Program-made: the position numbers and the translations under genes
Assembly (NCBI RefSeq): GCF_035658495.1
Contig: NZ_CP141945.1
Coordinates: forward strand, 1,120,001 to 1,184,000
From: Novosphingobium sp. RL4
Lineage (GTDB): Bacteria; Pseudomonadota; Alphaproteobacteria; Sphingomonadales; Sphingomonadaceae
Direction: 5' to 3'
Length of the DNA: 64,000 bases
Notes under the pieces: model-generated
Database searches by the model: none
What the model saw: the letters and a program-made list of their open reading frames with translations, nothing else
Told to the model about the DNA's origin: nothing
Shown: piece after piece, positions 1 to 7,481 of the stretch
How the letters are laid out: the number at the start of each line of letters is the position of its first letter
Numbering within the stretch: the first letter of the stretch is position 1

Positions 1-70
1 ATCGCGCCTTGGTCACAGGCGCCATGGGTTCAGCCCCTTTCCAAGTGGATGAGTTGCACGCCGGTCACCC

Positions 71-979
71 CTACGCTTCCAAAGCGGCAAGAAACTTCGT
101 CATCAGATCTGCTACTCGGCGTTGTCGGAGGATGCGGAGGTTCTGCACCTCTTCATTACCTGCCGCGTCGGCGTCATTATCCTCAAAGCGGGCAACCGCG
201 ACCGGCCCGTCCCTGCGGTAGGACTGACCAGGATCATCGTGGATGAAACGGATCTTGAGCTTCGAGAGGGCCTCCCTCACTGCCTCGGCATGCGGCCCAG
301 CCAGCGCTTCCTTGAACACCCCGATTGCGGCATCTAGGCCTCCCGGATGGTGCTCGAGGCAATAGACGAGATCGTGTGCGTCCTTTCGAGCGTTGCGATG
401 ATCGAAGGCGAATGCCTTAAGACAGGTGAAGCTGACGATATTTGCGTACCGGACCGTCTCGGTTGCGAGCCCTTCTCCATCGAGCAACTCGGCCGTCAGT
501 TCGGTCTCATCGTGCAGGTCGAACACCATCGAGGCGTGCGGGATATTGAGCGCGGAGACGTTGCCGTCGGTGGGTAGTACCTTGACCTGCCCTCCCCCGA
601 GTTCGGGATGCTCGGCCAGGAATTCGAGGATCATCGTCGCGCCCGTCTCGAGCCGCGCTTCCCAGCGCCATGAGACTTTCACTCCCTTCTCGTTAGTGCC
701 GCGCTCGAACCCCATCGCTTTGAGGTTCTCCTCCAGCGTACTGTAGGCTTCGGTGTCGGTGAGGATCGCCACATCGACGACGACATCCACGTCTCCCGTG
801 CCCGCATGCCGAGGCACTTCCGGCGGGCGTGCCGCGACGAGATAGCGAGGCGTCAGCCCGCCAACGAGAAAGACCGACTCTTTCCATGGTCCGAACCCGC
901 GAAGGAGAGTGACGAGTACGCGCTCGCACGCCTCGGTGACACCGCCGTCATAGGCGGACATGGTCTTTGGTTTGGTCAT
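71..979 (-). CDS. AbiEii-like nucleotidyltransferase toxin of a type IV toxin-antitoxin pair
   Basis: A 302-residue protein with the layout of the AbiEii/COG2253 nucleotidyltransferases. VGG at residues 39-41 is followed by GTGDVDVVVD at 60-69, which resembles the acidic metal-binding motif of the fold, and a basic/acidic RKDAHD motif lies at 198-203. In AbiE systems this partner modifies a cellular target and arrests growth unless the AbiEi antitoxin is present. The ATG overlaps the stop of the upstream gene by one base (TAATG), so the pair is probably translationally coupled. The closeness of an insertion sequence suggests acquired defence cargo. Family membership is inferred from motifs and the partner gene; a chromosomal nucleotidyltransferase of other function is the alternative. 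Confidence 0.75.
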   Translation of the reverse strand: MTKPKTMSAYDGGVTEACERVLVTLLRGFGPWKESVFLVGGLTPRYLVAARPPEVPRHAGTGDVDVVVDVAILTDTEAYSTLEENLKAMGFERGTNEKGVKVSWRWEARLETGATMILEFLAEHPELGGGQVKVLPTDGNVSALNIPHASMVFDLHDETELTAELLDGEGLATETVRYANIVSFTCLKAFAFDHRNARKDAHDLVYCLEHHPGGLDAAIGVFKEALAGPHAEAVREALSKLKIRFIHDDPGQSYRRDGPVAVARFEDNDADAAGNEEVQNLRILRQRRVADLMTKFLAALEA

Positions 980-2064
980 TATCCTGACAGTCGTTCTGAA
1001 CGGAAATGATCGGCCATTTCGCTGGCGCGACCCGAACCCTGGAGGAGATCGAGGTATATCTGGACAATAGGCGCGTAGGCGATCCCATTGAGCCGCTCGC
1101 CCACAGCAACGTCATGCTTGCCCACCTCAGCGATCACGCCGAAATTCCAACCCTCCGACACGGATCGCGCATCGAGGCGCGAGAGCACATCATGCTGAAC
1201 CCGCCCCGCCTGGAGGCGGCATTTCAGCTGCGAGATCGACGAAAGATAAGGCGCATAGACCTGCGCCGCAGCCTCAGCCGTAATGGCATATTGCGCGCCC
1301 GCGTCGCGACAGGCGTCCTCGAGCCGACGCGCAATCTCGCCCGCGTCGTTCGCAGGAACATAGTATCGCTCTATCTGTGGTGGCTTTTGGGCCGCAATCA
1401 GACGCGCCCACTCGTCCAGAACCAGGGCGCGCTCGCGCAGGCGGCGGGTCTTGGCGGGCCCAGCACCATCGACCTCCAGCCAGTCACGACGCTCCATCTC
1501 GGTGAGCGTTTCAGACGTCGTAGCCGCCGAGACGCCCGTGGCTTCCGCCAAATCCTTCACGCTCACCCAGTTCGGAGCCGCCTCGATCACCGCTTGGACG
1601 ACACGTGCGCGCTGTCCTTGGAAGATCGCCCCGAACATGCGCACCGCCTTCTTCGGTGGAGGGCGATCGATCAAGACATAAGCGCTTGTCGAAGGGATGA
1701 AGAGTGAGCCACCCGGATCGAAATAGCCGATCTTCTCTTGCTGGAGGATCTCGCGGGCACCCCTCGAGACTGCGCCGGCGACGAGCATCGCCACCTTCTC
1801 AGCCGGCCCATCCATGCCGTCGAGATAGTCCCGTAATAGCCAAATCTGCTGACGCACGTCCCTGGGGAAAAGCTCGCGCTTGGCTTCAACGACGATGGCA
1901 AGGTCGCTTTGATTGATGTGAACATCGAGCAGACCATCAGGCTCATATCGGCTGCCCGATCGAGGCTGGTTCATGCGCGGATGCGCGGAAGCCCCCGGCA
2001 ACGCCGCTATGGCGCTACAGAGTTCCTCGACCAGCTCCTGTTCATCGTACCCAAAATCACGCAT
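979..2064 (-). CDS. AbiEi-like antitoxin / transcriptional regulator
   Basis: First gene of the AbiE-like pair. From the ATG at 2064 it encodes 361 residues. The N-terminal part carries an acidic/EAK pattern (EPDGLLDVHI ... IVVEAK) recalling nuclease-like folds. A winged-helix segment follows in the middle (SVKDLAEATGVSAATTSETL), and an alpha/beta C-terminal part resembles AbiEi antitoxin domains. AbiEi proteins repress their own operon and neutralise the nucleotidyltransferase. The frame stays open to a GTG at 2124, but 2064 is preferred because GGTGG lies just upstream and because the longer start would place the AATATTC repeats inside the gene. The stop overlaps the toxin start by one base. 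Confidence 0.72.
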   Translation of the reverse strand: MRDFGYDEQELVEELCSAIAALPGASAHPRMNQPRSGSRYEPDGLLDVHINQSDLAIVVEAKRELFPRDVRQQIWLLRDYLDGMDGPAEKVAMLVAGAVSRGAREILQQEKIGYFDPGGSLFIPSTSAYVLIDRPPPKKAVRMFGAIFQGQRARVVQAVIEAAPNWVSVKDLAEATGVSAATTSETLTEMERRDWLEVDGAGPAKTRRLRERALVLDEWARLIAAQKPPQIERYYVPANDAGEIARRLEDACRDAGAQYAITAEAAAQVYAPYLSSISQLKCRLQAGRVQHDVLSRLDARSVSEGWNFGVIAEVGKHDVAVGERLNGIAYAPIVQIYLDLLQGSGRASEMADHFRSERLSG

Positions 2065-2120
2065 ATTCGGCCACCAGTGAATAAGGCCATTATGCCGAAT
2101 ATTCGACCGATTGGCAATAT
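2060..2120. promoter_or_regulatory. Candidate autoregulatory operator of the AbiE-like operon
   Basis: Three AATATTC/ATATTC words occur within 60 bases before the antitoxin ATG: CATATTCGGCC at 2062, CGAATATTCG (a perfect 10-base palindrome) at 2096-2105, and AATATTCAC at 2115. Inverted or repeated sites directly before the antitoxin gene are the usual arrangement for AbiEi autorepression. Binding by this protein is an inference. Confidence 0.35.
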
Positions 2121-2313
2121 TCACTGTGCAGCAAATCTAATTTAAGCGATTTGGACGTTTCACTCGCTCGTTGAAGAGCGGAACTCGAGTGAACGGCACC
2201 CAAGTGTCAGACATACCTCAACCGGCTGACGCAGAAGTGGCCCGGCTCGTCTGAACAGCCTTTGACGTTTGATAAGTGGATCGTCTGCGGGTTGGTTGTT
2301 CAAGCTGCCGCCT

Positions 2314-2362
2314 GCGGGGCGTCATTGAGGTCGGGCGTAGCCCGGCCGGAGTGACGCCCCGC
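2314..2362. repeat. Nested inverted repeat downstream of the transposase remnant
   Basis: GCGGGGCGTCA at 2314-2324 is the perfect reverse complement of TGACGCCCCGC at 2352-2362, and the loop holds a second dyad, CGGGC-GTA-GCCCG, at 2332-2344. There is no T-run. It could be a transcription-blocking hairpin, a REP-like element or the end region of the destroyed insertion sequence. Confidence 0.5.
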
Positions 2363-2376
2363 AAGTCGCGGCCAAT

Positions 2377-2487
2377 TCACGCTGCCACGGCCTGTGGCAG
2401 ATTGTCAAAGTAGGTTTGATCGGGCGGACGCCCACCGAGGCTCGAGTGAGGTCTCCGGGCGTTATAGAAGCCCAGATATCGGCCGAT
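2377..2487 (-). pseudogene. C-terminal remnant of a second IS3-family transposase (OrfB)
   Basis: Reading the minus strand from the left end of the intact element gives 36 codons ending in TGA. The frame includes FYNARRPHSSLGGRPPDQ, the conserved extreme C-terminus of IS3-family OrfB integrases. All catalytic residues are missing because the frame is cut off at the inverted repeat of the neighbouring element. The rest of this transposase is not visible on the other side of the intact element (3754 onward), so the remnant is probably the product of an insertion followed by deletion or recombination. It differs in sequence from the C-terminus of the intact OrfB, so it is a different element. 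Confidence 0.75.
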
Positions 2488-2511
2488 TGACCGGCCCCCA
2501 CCGAGTGGTCC
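2488..2511 (+). repeat. Left terminal inverted repeat of the IS3 element
   Basis: Begins TGACCGGCCCCCACCGAGTG. Apart from one gap and a few substitutions it matches the complementary right end at 3729-3753, sharing the blocks GCCCCC and GAGTGG. It marks the junction with the transposase remnant. Confidence 0.75.
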
Positions 2512-2521
2512 GGGTTGTTTG

Positions 2522-3373
2522 TTAGTGTAAGATTGCCTCCGGCGCCATGGCTGGCCGTAGGTGCAGCGTAGCGGAACCGGAGGGCAGCCATGGCGCCGTT
2601 GCCGTCTCCGGGGCCGGCGGTCGATACCCCAGCGAACTATGAGGCCTGACGGTGTTGTAGTGTCTGCGCCAGCCCTCGATCAGGATCCGAGCTTCGGCCA
2701 GGGTGTAGAAGATCTCCCCGTTCAAGAGCTCGTCGCGCATCGAGCCGTTGAAGGACTCACAGTAGCCATTTTCCCATGGGCTGCCGGGTGTAATGTAGAG
2801 CGTCTTCAAGCCGATCTTCGCCAGCCATTGCTGCACGGCATTGGCGATAAATTCAGGGCCATTGTCTGACCGTATGTGCGCCGGCGGCCCCCGTATGACG
2901 AACAACTCGGCGAGAGCCGCCAGCACGTCCTCGCTGCGCAGCCGTCGCGCGATGGGTAGGGCGAGGCACTCGCGGCTGGCCTCGTCGATGATCGACAGGA
3001 TGCGGAACTTGCGGCCATCATGTGTGCGTCCCTCGACGAAGTCGTAAGACCACACATGGCCCGGATATTCCGGCCGCAGGCGGATACATGATCCGTCGTT
3101 CAGCCAGAGCCTTCCACGCTTCGGTTGCTTCTGCGGCACCTTGAGCCCTTCACGGCGCCAGATGCGCTCCACCCGTTTGCGGTTCACATGCCAACCCGCA
3201 TCACGCAGCAAGGCCGTCACCCGGCGATAGCCATAGCGGCCATACTGCCGGGCAAGCGCGATGATATCCTCGGTCAGGGCTGCTTCGTCATCCGCCCCAC
3301 GCGGCGTTTTGCGCTGCGTCGATCGATGTTGCCCGAGCACGCGGCAGACCCGCCGCTCGGACACCGGCATCAT
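2522..3373 (-). CDS. IS3-family transposase OrfB (DDE integrase)
   Basis: Catalytic half of the transposase, 283 residues from the ATG-ATG at 3373, although the native product is probably an OrfAB fusion. It has the HTH_21-like segment (QYGRYGYRRVTALLRD) followed by the rve integrase core. The DDE triad is visible as D111 (WSYDFVEG), D170 (RSDNGPEF) and E206 (NGYCESFNG), with 35 residues between the second D and the E as in IS3 elements. The frame is open upstream for 16 codons to the slippage site in orfA (LLSPARRRRCIDHIRG). The C-terminus is intact and lies 34 bases inside the element's left end, so the element looks active. Confidence 0.9.
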   Translation of the reverse strand: MMPVSERRVCRVLGQHRSTQRKTPRGADDEAALTEDIIALARQYGRYGYRRVTALLRDAGWHVNRKRVERIWRREGLKVPQKQPKRGRLWLNDGSCIRLRPEYPGHVWSYDFVEGRTHDGRKFRILSIIDEASRECLALPIARRLRSEDVLAALAELFVIRGPPAHIRSDNGPEFIANAVQQWLAKIGLKTLYITPGSPWENGYCESFNGSMRDELLNGEIFYTLAEARILIEGWRRHYNTVRPHSSLGYRPPAPETATAPWLPSGSATLHLRPAMAPEAILH

Positions 3374-3414
3374 GCCCCGGATATGATCGATACAGCGCCT
3401 GCGGCGCGCGGGGC

Positions 3415-3690
3415 TCAGAAGTTTCCCCGCGAGGCCTCCTGTAGGATCAACTTGTCCAGCGTCAGATCTGACACCGCCCGCCGCAACCGGGCGTTTTCCT
3501 TCTCAAGCTCTTTCATGCGCCGAGCCTGGTCCATCTTCAGGCCGCCATACTCCTTGCGCCAGCGGTAGTAGCTCTGCTCGGTGACGCCGATCCGGCGACA
3601 CGCATCCGCCACCGTTCCGCCCTGCGCCAGCACGATCTCCGCTTCACGCAGCTTGCCGATGATCTCTTCCGGCTTGTGCTTCCTCGCCAT
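3415..3690 (-). CDS. IS3-family transposase OrfA (helix-turn-helix, leucine zipper)
   Basis: A 91-residue HTH_Tnp_1-type protein. An N-terminal helix-turn-helix (GGTVADACRRIGVTEQSYYR, about residues 24-43) is followed by a heptad-rich segment (MKELEKENARLRRAVSDL) typical of the OrfA oligomerisation zipper. It recognises the element's ends, and alone can act as a transposition regulator. The last codons contain a GGGAAAC heptamer, and slippage there would join it to OrfB. The start at 3690 has AGGAGGAC just upstream. Confidence 0.88.
   Translation of the reverse strand: MARKHKPEEIIGKLREAEIVLAQGGTVADACRRIGVTEQSYYRWRKEYGGLKMDQARRMKELEKENARLRRAVSDLTLDKLILQEASRGNF
3421..3427 (-). promoter_or_regulatory. 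Probable programmed -1 ribosomal frameshift site
   Basis: On the coding strand the heptamer G-GGA-AAC (X-XXY-YYZ pattern) is followed by TTC and then the orfA stop TGA. A one-base backward slip gives GGG-AAA-CTT and continues in the orfB frame for 16 codons to the first OrfB methionine. OrfAB fusion by -1 slippage is the known expression mode of IS3 elements; most use A6G, so this heptamer is a less common form. Confidence 0.65.
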
Positions 3691-3728
3691 TCAAGTCCTC
3701 CTTCGTGGCCAAATCTAAAACAGATTTT

Positions 3729-3753
3729 GGGCCACTCAGAAGGGGGCAGATCA
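3729..3753 (-). repeat. Right terminal inverted repeat of the IS3 element
   Basis: On the minus strand it reads TGATCTGCCCCCTTCTGAGT and continues GGCCC. It pairs with the left repeat at 2488-2511. The orfA start lies 39 bases inside. Confidence 0.75.
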
Positions 3754-4118
3754 GTTGGCATGACATTGATGGGCGTCGCCTTGCAGCATGAGAGCAGTTA
3801 ACGTTGACGGCTGATTTTATGCCTGAGGCGTGACGCGGGCATTGGCAGTTAATCGGAACCGGGTTCTACAGCGGAGGAATTCGGCCCCCGCAACCAACGT
3901 GAGTATAACTCACTCAAAATCCCGATTTAAACTGTGATCCAAACAGGGCATTGCCCTGCCGATCTCGGTTGTCCGCGCTCGGAACAGCGCCTCATCGAAA
4001 ATCGGGAAGCTGGCCATTATGAGTCTCGGCGGAGATCGTGGCGCTGGACATAGCCGATGAGGGCCACCGCAACATTTGTGGCATTGAGATAAGCCCCAAC
4101 CCGCGATAGGCGCGCGCT
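3754..4118. other. Intergenic stretch right of the IS element
   Basis: No convincing long gene. It contains a perfect dyad GTGAGT-ATA-ACTCAC at 3899-3913, of the size bound by small HTH repressors. It also has a 35-codon minus-strand frame (3910-4017, starting MASFPIFDEALF) that may be a gene remnant. Two similar words, CAGTTAACG near 3796 and CAGTTAATCG near 3846, are present. Base composition is lower in GC than the later operons, as in a mobile or decayed region. Confidence 0.4.
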
Positions 4119-4370
4119 ATGATGAACATTCCCTGGGATCAGCCCGCGACGCTGATCGATCTGGACGGCAAGACGCCGGTAATCGGATCGATGCTCGAAT
4201 GCGTGATGCACTTTTCGATCTTCAAGCCATTTGCCAAAGAGCAGGCGCGCATCCTGCTGACGCGCCCCGTGTTCCGCGAAGGCCGCAAGACTCGAACCTG
4301 GATTCTCAATCCCGACGAGATCCAGCAGCTCGCCGAGCGGCTCAATGCCGAGAGGGCCGGAGCCCAGTAA
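4119..4370 (+). CDS. Small hypothetical protein
   Basis: Encodes 83 residues, mostly hydrophilic, with a natural-looking composition and a C-terminal helix (NPDEIQQLAERLNAERAG). I recognise no family and see no signal peptide or membrane segment. The opposite strand is also open (4017-4388), but that product looks like an antisense shadow. It ends 14 bases before the stop of the convergent amidohydrolase-family gene. The dyad at 3899-3913 lies about 200 bases upstream. It may be a resident of the plastic region. Confidence 0.5.
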   Translation: MMNIPWDQPATLIDLDGKTPVIGSMLECVMHFSIFKPFAKEQARILLTRPVFREGRKTRTWILNPDEIQQLAERLNAERAGAQ

Positions 4371-4384
4371 CCAACCTCGAGCTA

Positions 4385-5296
4385 TCACGCGGCATCACGC
4401 ACACTTATGGTCGCGAAAAGGGCGAGGATCGTGCGCGCGTGCCGCAAGGCCACGGCTTCGCGGTCCGTGCCGTAACCACCGCCCAGTGTGCTCGCCAAAG
4501 GAATGCCGCGCCGCTTCGCCTCCGTCGCCACAAAGCGATCGCGGTCCGCGAGGCCTTTGTCCGTCAAGGACAGGCGCCCAAGCTTGTCGTCCGTATGGGC
4601 ATCGACGCCGGCCTGCAGCAAGATCAGTTCCGGTCCGAAATAATCGAGGACCATGGGCAGCGATCCCGACAGCGCGTCCAGATAGCCCGCATCGCCCGTT
4701 GCATCGGGAAGTCCGATATCGAGTGAAGAGCGCGCCTTGCGTGTGGGGAAGTTTTTCTCGGCATGAATGGAGAGCGTGAAGATGTCGCTGCGCCCTGCGG
4801 TGAGGGCCGCAGTGCCATCGCCCTGATGCACATCGAGATCGAGGATCAGGATGCGCGAGACGTCACCTTCCTCGATCAGCCGGTTGGCGGCGAGTACCAA
4901 GTCATTGAACACGCAATAGCCCGCGCCGGTATCGACCAGGGCATGGTGACTGCCGCCAGCGGAATTTCCAGCATACCCGTGCTCCAGCGCCAGCTTCGCC
5001 GCGAGCCACGTTCCACCGGGGGAGAGCTGCGATCGCCGGGAAATCCGCTCGTCGATCGTAAAGCCAATCCGGCGCTGCTTGGCCGCTGGCACCGCGCAAT
5101 CGATGACTTCCTCAACATAAGCCGGGTCGTGGACAGCCTCGAGCCATTCCCGCGGCATGACTTCGGGCGCATGGACCGTCATTGCCACTCCGCTTCCCCC
5201 CAGCGCCCGCATGACCAGCGCATACTTGTCATGCGGGAAAGTACCCGTGCGCTCGGTTTCGACAGCGTAACCAGGGTGATGGACAACATGCAGCAT
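4385..5296 (-). CDS. Histone deacetylase-family amidohydrolase (acetylpolyamine/acetoin-type)
   Basis: A 303-residue zinc amidohydrolase of the HDAC/AcuC/AphA superfamily. Visible motifs are GGSHHA (114-119, catalytic His pair), DLDVHQGDGT (153-162, zinc ligands D155 and H157) and AGVDAH (229-234, third ligand D232), ending with GGGY. Bacterial members deacetylate acetylpolyamines or other small N-acetyl amides in the cytoplasm. The frame is open upstream to 5482, but the extra 62 residues look like antisense translation of the adjacent fragment. The family N-terminus (MLHVVHHPGY) begins at 5296. It seems to be a lone gene, with no operon partner. Confidence 0.88.
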   Translation of the reverse strand: MLHVVHHPGYAVETERTGTFPHDKYALVMRALGGSGVAMTVHAPEVMPREWLEAVHDPAYVEEVIDCAVPAAKQRRIGFTIDERISRRSQLSPGGTWLAAKLALEHGYAGNSAGGSHHALVDTGAGYCVFNDLVLAANRLIEEGDVSRILILDLDVHQGDGTAALTAGRSDIFTLSIHAEKNFPTRKARSSLDIGLPDATGDAGYLDALSGSLPMVLDYFGPELILLQAGVDAHTDDKLGRLSLTDKGLADRDRFVATEAKRRGIPLASTLGGGYGTDREAVALRHARTILALFATISVRDAA

Positions 5297-5311
5297 AGGC
5301 CCTGCAGGTAG

Positions 5312-5950
5312 AACGCCCAGGCGTGCAGGTCGAGCAGCATTACCTATCCGCGGGTGGGCCTGCGGACCTTGCGAAAGGAGGCGAACCTGTGGCTTGATAT
5401 TCCGATCGATGTGCTGACCAAAGACAGCAATGGCGACGGTGTTTCCGATCTCGTTGCTGCGCACCTTGGCATAGACGTGCACGCCGATGAGGCACCCTTC
5501 GTGGTAGGCTCGGATGCGACCACCTGCAACCAGAGTGCTACCGATCCGGTGACAACCGTACGCCGAAAGGTACTACTGATGCTCACCGGCATCGATGAGG
5601 CGGCGATCCGCGAGCCTATCGATCGCGCTCCCAACGCCCCGTTGTTTTCCGGAATCTCGCGCGTTTCCAGCGGCGAGAAGTGGCCGCTGTTCGTCAAGGG
5701 GCGTCCTGCAGACCTCGCGTGCATGGTGCAATTGCCGATGCCGGTACTGGTCTACGGTGCGAAAGGCGAAGAGGCCCTGCAACGCCGTTCGCCCGATTTC
5801 CGTCTCATCGAACTGCCCGCACTGGTCATGAACCGGGAAAAGTCGCGCGGCTACGCGATCTGTTCGAGCGGTTGGGCCGGTGGCACAATCCTGTTCTGGC
5901 TGGAAGATGGCGCGTGGCGCTTTGAGACCATTTCAAGCTGGATCACGTGA
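5312..5950 (+). pseudogene. Probable 5'-truncated hypothetical gene with an EF-hand-like loop
   Basis: The open frame runs from 5312 with a possible GTG start at 5354 (198 residues). It starts abruptly, with no ribosome site, right at the start of the divergent HDAC-family gene. Near the N-terminus is an acidic calcium-loop pattern DSNGDGVSDL, as in EF-hand, dockerin or thrombospondin-type-3 loops. The C-terminus ends naturally (GAWRFETISSWIT). I recognise no enzyme family. The simplest reading is the 3' part of a larger gene whose N-terminus was lost at a breakpoint near 5297-5350. An intact short protein starting at the GTG is possible. Confidence 0.5.
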
Positions 5951-6072
5951 TGATGCACGGATCCTGCTCCGTCAGATATTGTGGGTACAAAAAGGTGCTC
6001 TTGCAGGGGGATGGCAACTGTTGATCTCAGAGTACCGCGCCGTGGCTTCGCAGATGCCCTGTGCGGCTCCAG

Positions 6073-7275
6073 TTATCGCGGCGCTGCACGCCGGTGGGAG
6101 GATCGTGCGGCCAGAGCGGCGGAAAGGCACATCATCGTTAGCCCCCCAAGGGCGAGACTGGCTCCGACCGGTCCGGTAGAGGCCCAGCCAAGGCCTGCGG
6201 CAATGGCAACGCCGCCCGTCCAAGCCCCGATCGCGTTGGAAAGGTTGAAGGCGGAATGGTTCATCGCGGCGGCGAGCGACTGGGCCTTGGGGGCGACTTC
6301 CATCAATCGCGATTGCAGCGCGGGGACGAGTGCGAAGCCGATCCCGATGAGGAACAGCGAAGCCCCGGTCATCAGCGGGCTGGAGACCGCGAACCAGAAA
6401 AGCGCGAGAGTGATGGCATTCCAGACCATGATCGCGAAGATGGCCGGGATCAGCGCGCGGTCTGCCATCCAGCCACCCGCGACGTTGCCCAGGCACATGC
6501 CAAGACCCCAGAGGGCGAGGAACAGTGGCACACTGCCCTCCGCGATGCCTGTCGCTTCGGTAAGCGTGGGCGAGATATAGCTGTAGACTGCGAACATGCC
6601 GCCAAATCCGATGGTGGCCGTCGCCAGCGTCAGCCAGACCTGCACGCTCGTGAAAGCCGAGAGTTCACCTAGCGGGCTGGCGCCATCCTGTGCCGGGATG
6701 TGGGGGAGTGCCACGCGGAGGAGACCCACGAGGGCCAGGCCACCGAGCGCAACGAGCGCGAAAGTCGATTGCCAGCCAAAAGCCTGCCCCAGCCAGGTCG
6801 TGAGCGGTACGCCGATCAGGTTCGCAGCTGCCAGCCCCAGCATGACCCGTCCGATGGCTTGAGCGCGTTGTTCCCTGGGGACGAGCGCAGCTGCGACGAT
6901 CGAGGCGGTGCCGTAGTAGGCGCCATGGGGCAGACCCGCGGCGAAGCGCGCGGCGGCCAGCCCCCAGAAGCTGGAGGCACAGGCGCTGAGGGCATTGCCG
7001 GCCAGGACGATGAGTCCGAGGAGCATCAAAAGTGACCGCTTCTCCATCCGGGCCGTTACCACGGCCAGCGCGGGCGATCCTATGACGACGCCCAGCGCAT
7101 AGGCACTGATGAAGTGTCCGGCCTCGGGGATCGAGACCTGTGCGGTGTTGGCCATGCCGGGAAGCAGGCCCATCGCGGCAAATTCGCCGGTGCCGATGAA
7201 AAGGCCTCCGAAGCCCAATGCGATCTGGGCGAGGGCAGGGCCATGAGGAGTGGATGGTCTGGAGGATTGGCTCAT
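6073..7275 (-). CDS. MFS transporter, DHA1/AraJ-like efflux pump
   Basis: A 400-residue polytopic protein with about 12 hydrophobic segments and the N-terminal pattern LGFGGLFIGTGEFAAMGLLP typical of AraJ/YdhP-type drug:H+ antiporters (DHA1 family). It should export small molecules across the inner membrane by proton exchange; the substrate cannot be told. It is divergent from a LysR gene with about 200 bases between them, the usual layout for a LysR-controlled efflux pump. Length and termini look complete. Confidence 0.85.
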   Translation of the reverse strand: MSQSSRPSTPHGPALAQIALGFGGLFIGTGEFAAMGLLPGMANTAQVSIPEAGHFISAYALGVVIGSPALAVVTARMEKRSLLMLLGLIVLAGNALSACASSFWGLAAARFAAGLPHGAYYGTASIVAAALVPREQRAQAIGRVMLGLAAANLIGVPLTTWLGQAFGWQSTFALVALGGLALVGLLRVALPHIPAQDGASPLGELSAFTSVQVWLTLATATIGFGGMFAVYSYISPTLTEATGIAEGSVPLFLALWGLGMCLGNVAGGWMADRALIPAIFAIMVWNAITLALFWFAVSSPLMTGASLFLIGIGFALVPALQSRLMEVAPKAQSLAAAMNHSAFNLSNAIGAWTGGVAIAAGLGWASTGPVGASLALGGLTMMCLSAALAARSSHRRAAPR

Positions 7276-7481
7276 GGGTTTTCACGACAGGAATTGCGAT
7301 CGGAGAGCGCCCGGAAGAGCAGCTCTTCCAGGTGCGGGGCGGGGCCGGCGGCTTGGCTTGTCTGAGCCTCTCTAGCGGGCTGGCAGGGCCAGGGATGCCC
7401 TGATAGAGTTCAACGCAGCGTTCGATTTTGCTCATATTCAGCGATGACCGGCGCCTGCCGGCTCGTGTCCGGGAGTTTGCA

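Larger units (their letters stand above)
2488..3753 (-). mobile_element. Complete IS3-family insertion sequence (about 1.27 kb)
   Basis: Bounded by related terminal inverted repeats beginning TGA(C/T)C(G/T)GCCCCC, at 2488-2511 and on the opposite strand at 3729-3753. It contains overlapping orfA and orfB in the relation expected for a -1 frameshift (orfB is offset by -1). The size and two-frame layout fit IS3, and the OrfA/OrfB sequences suggest the IS51/IS407 branch, though subgroup assignment is tentative. The flanks (GGCCGAT on the left, GTTGGCA on the right) show no 3- or 4-base target duplication, which argues for rearrangement after insertion. Confidence 0.88.

Noticed and set aside
4017..4388. 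123-residue minus-strand frame
   Set aside because: Mirrors the more protein-like plus-strand ORF at 4119-4370; it would also overlap the end of the HDAC-family gene.
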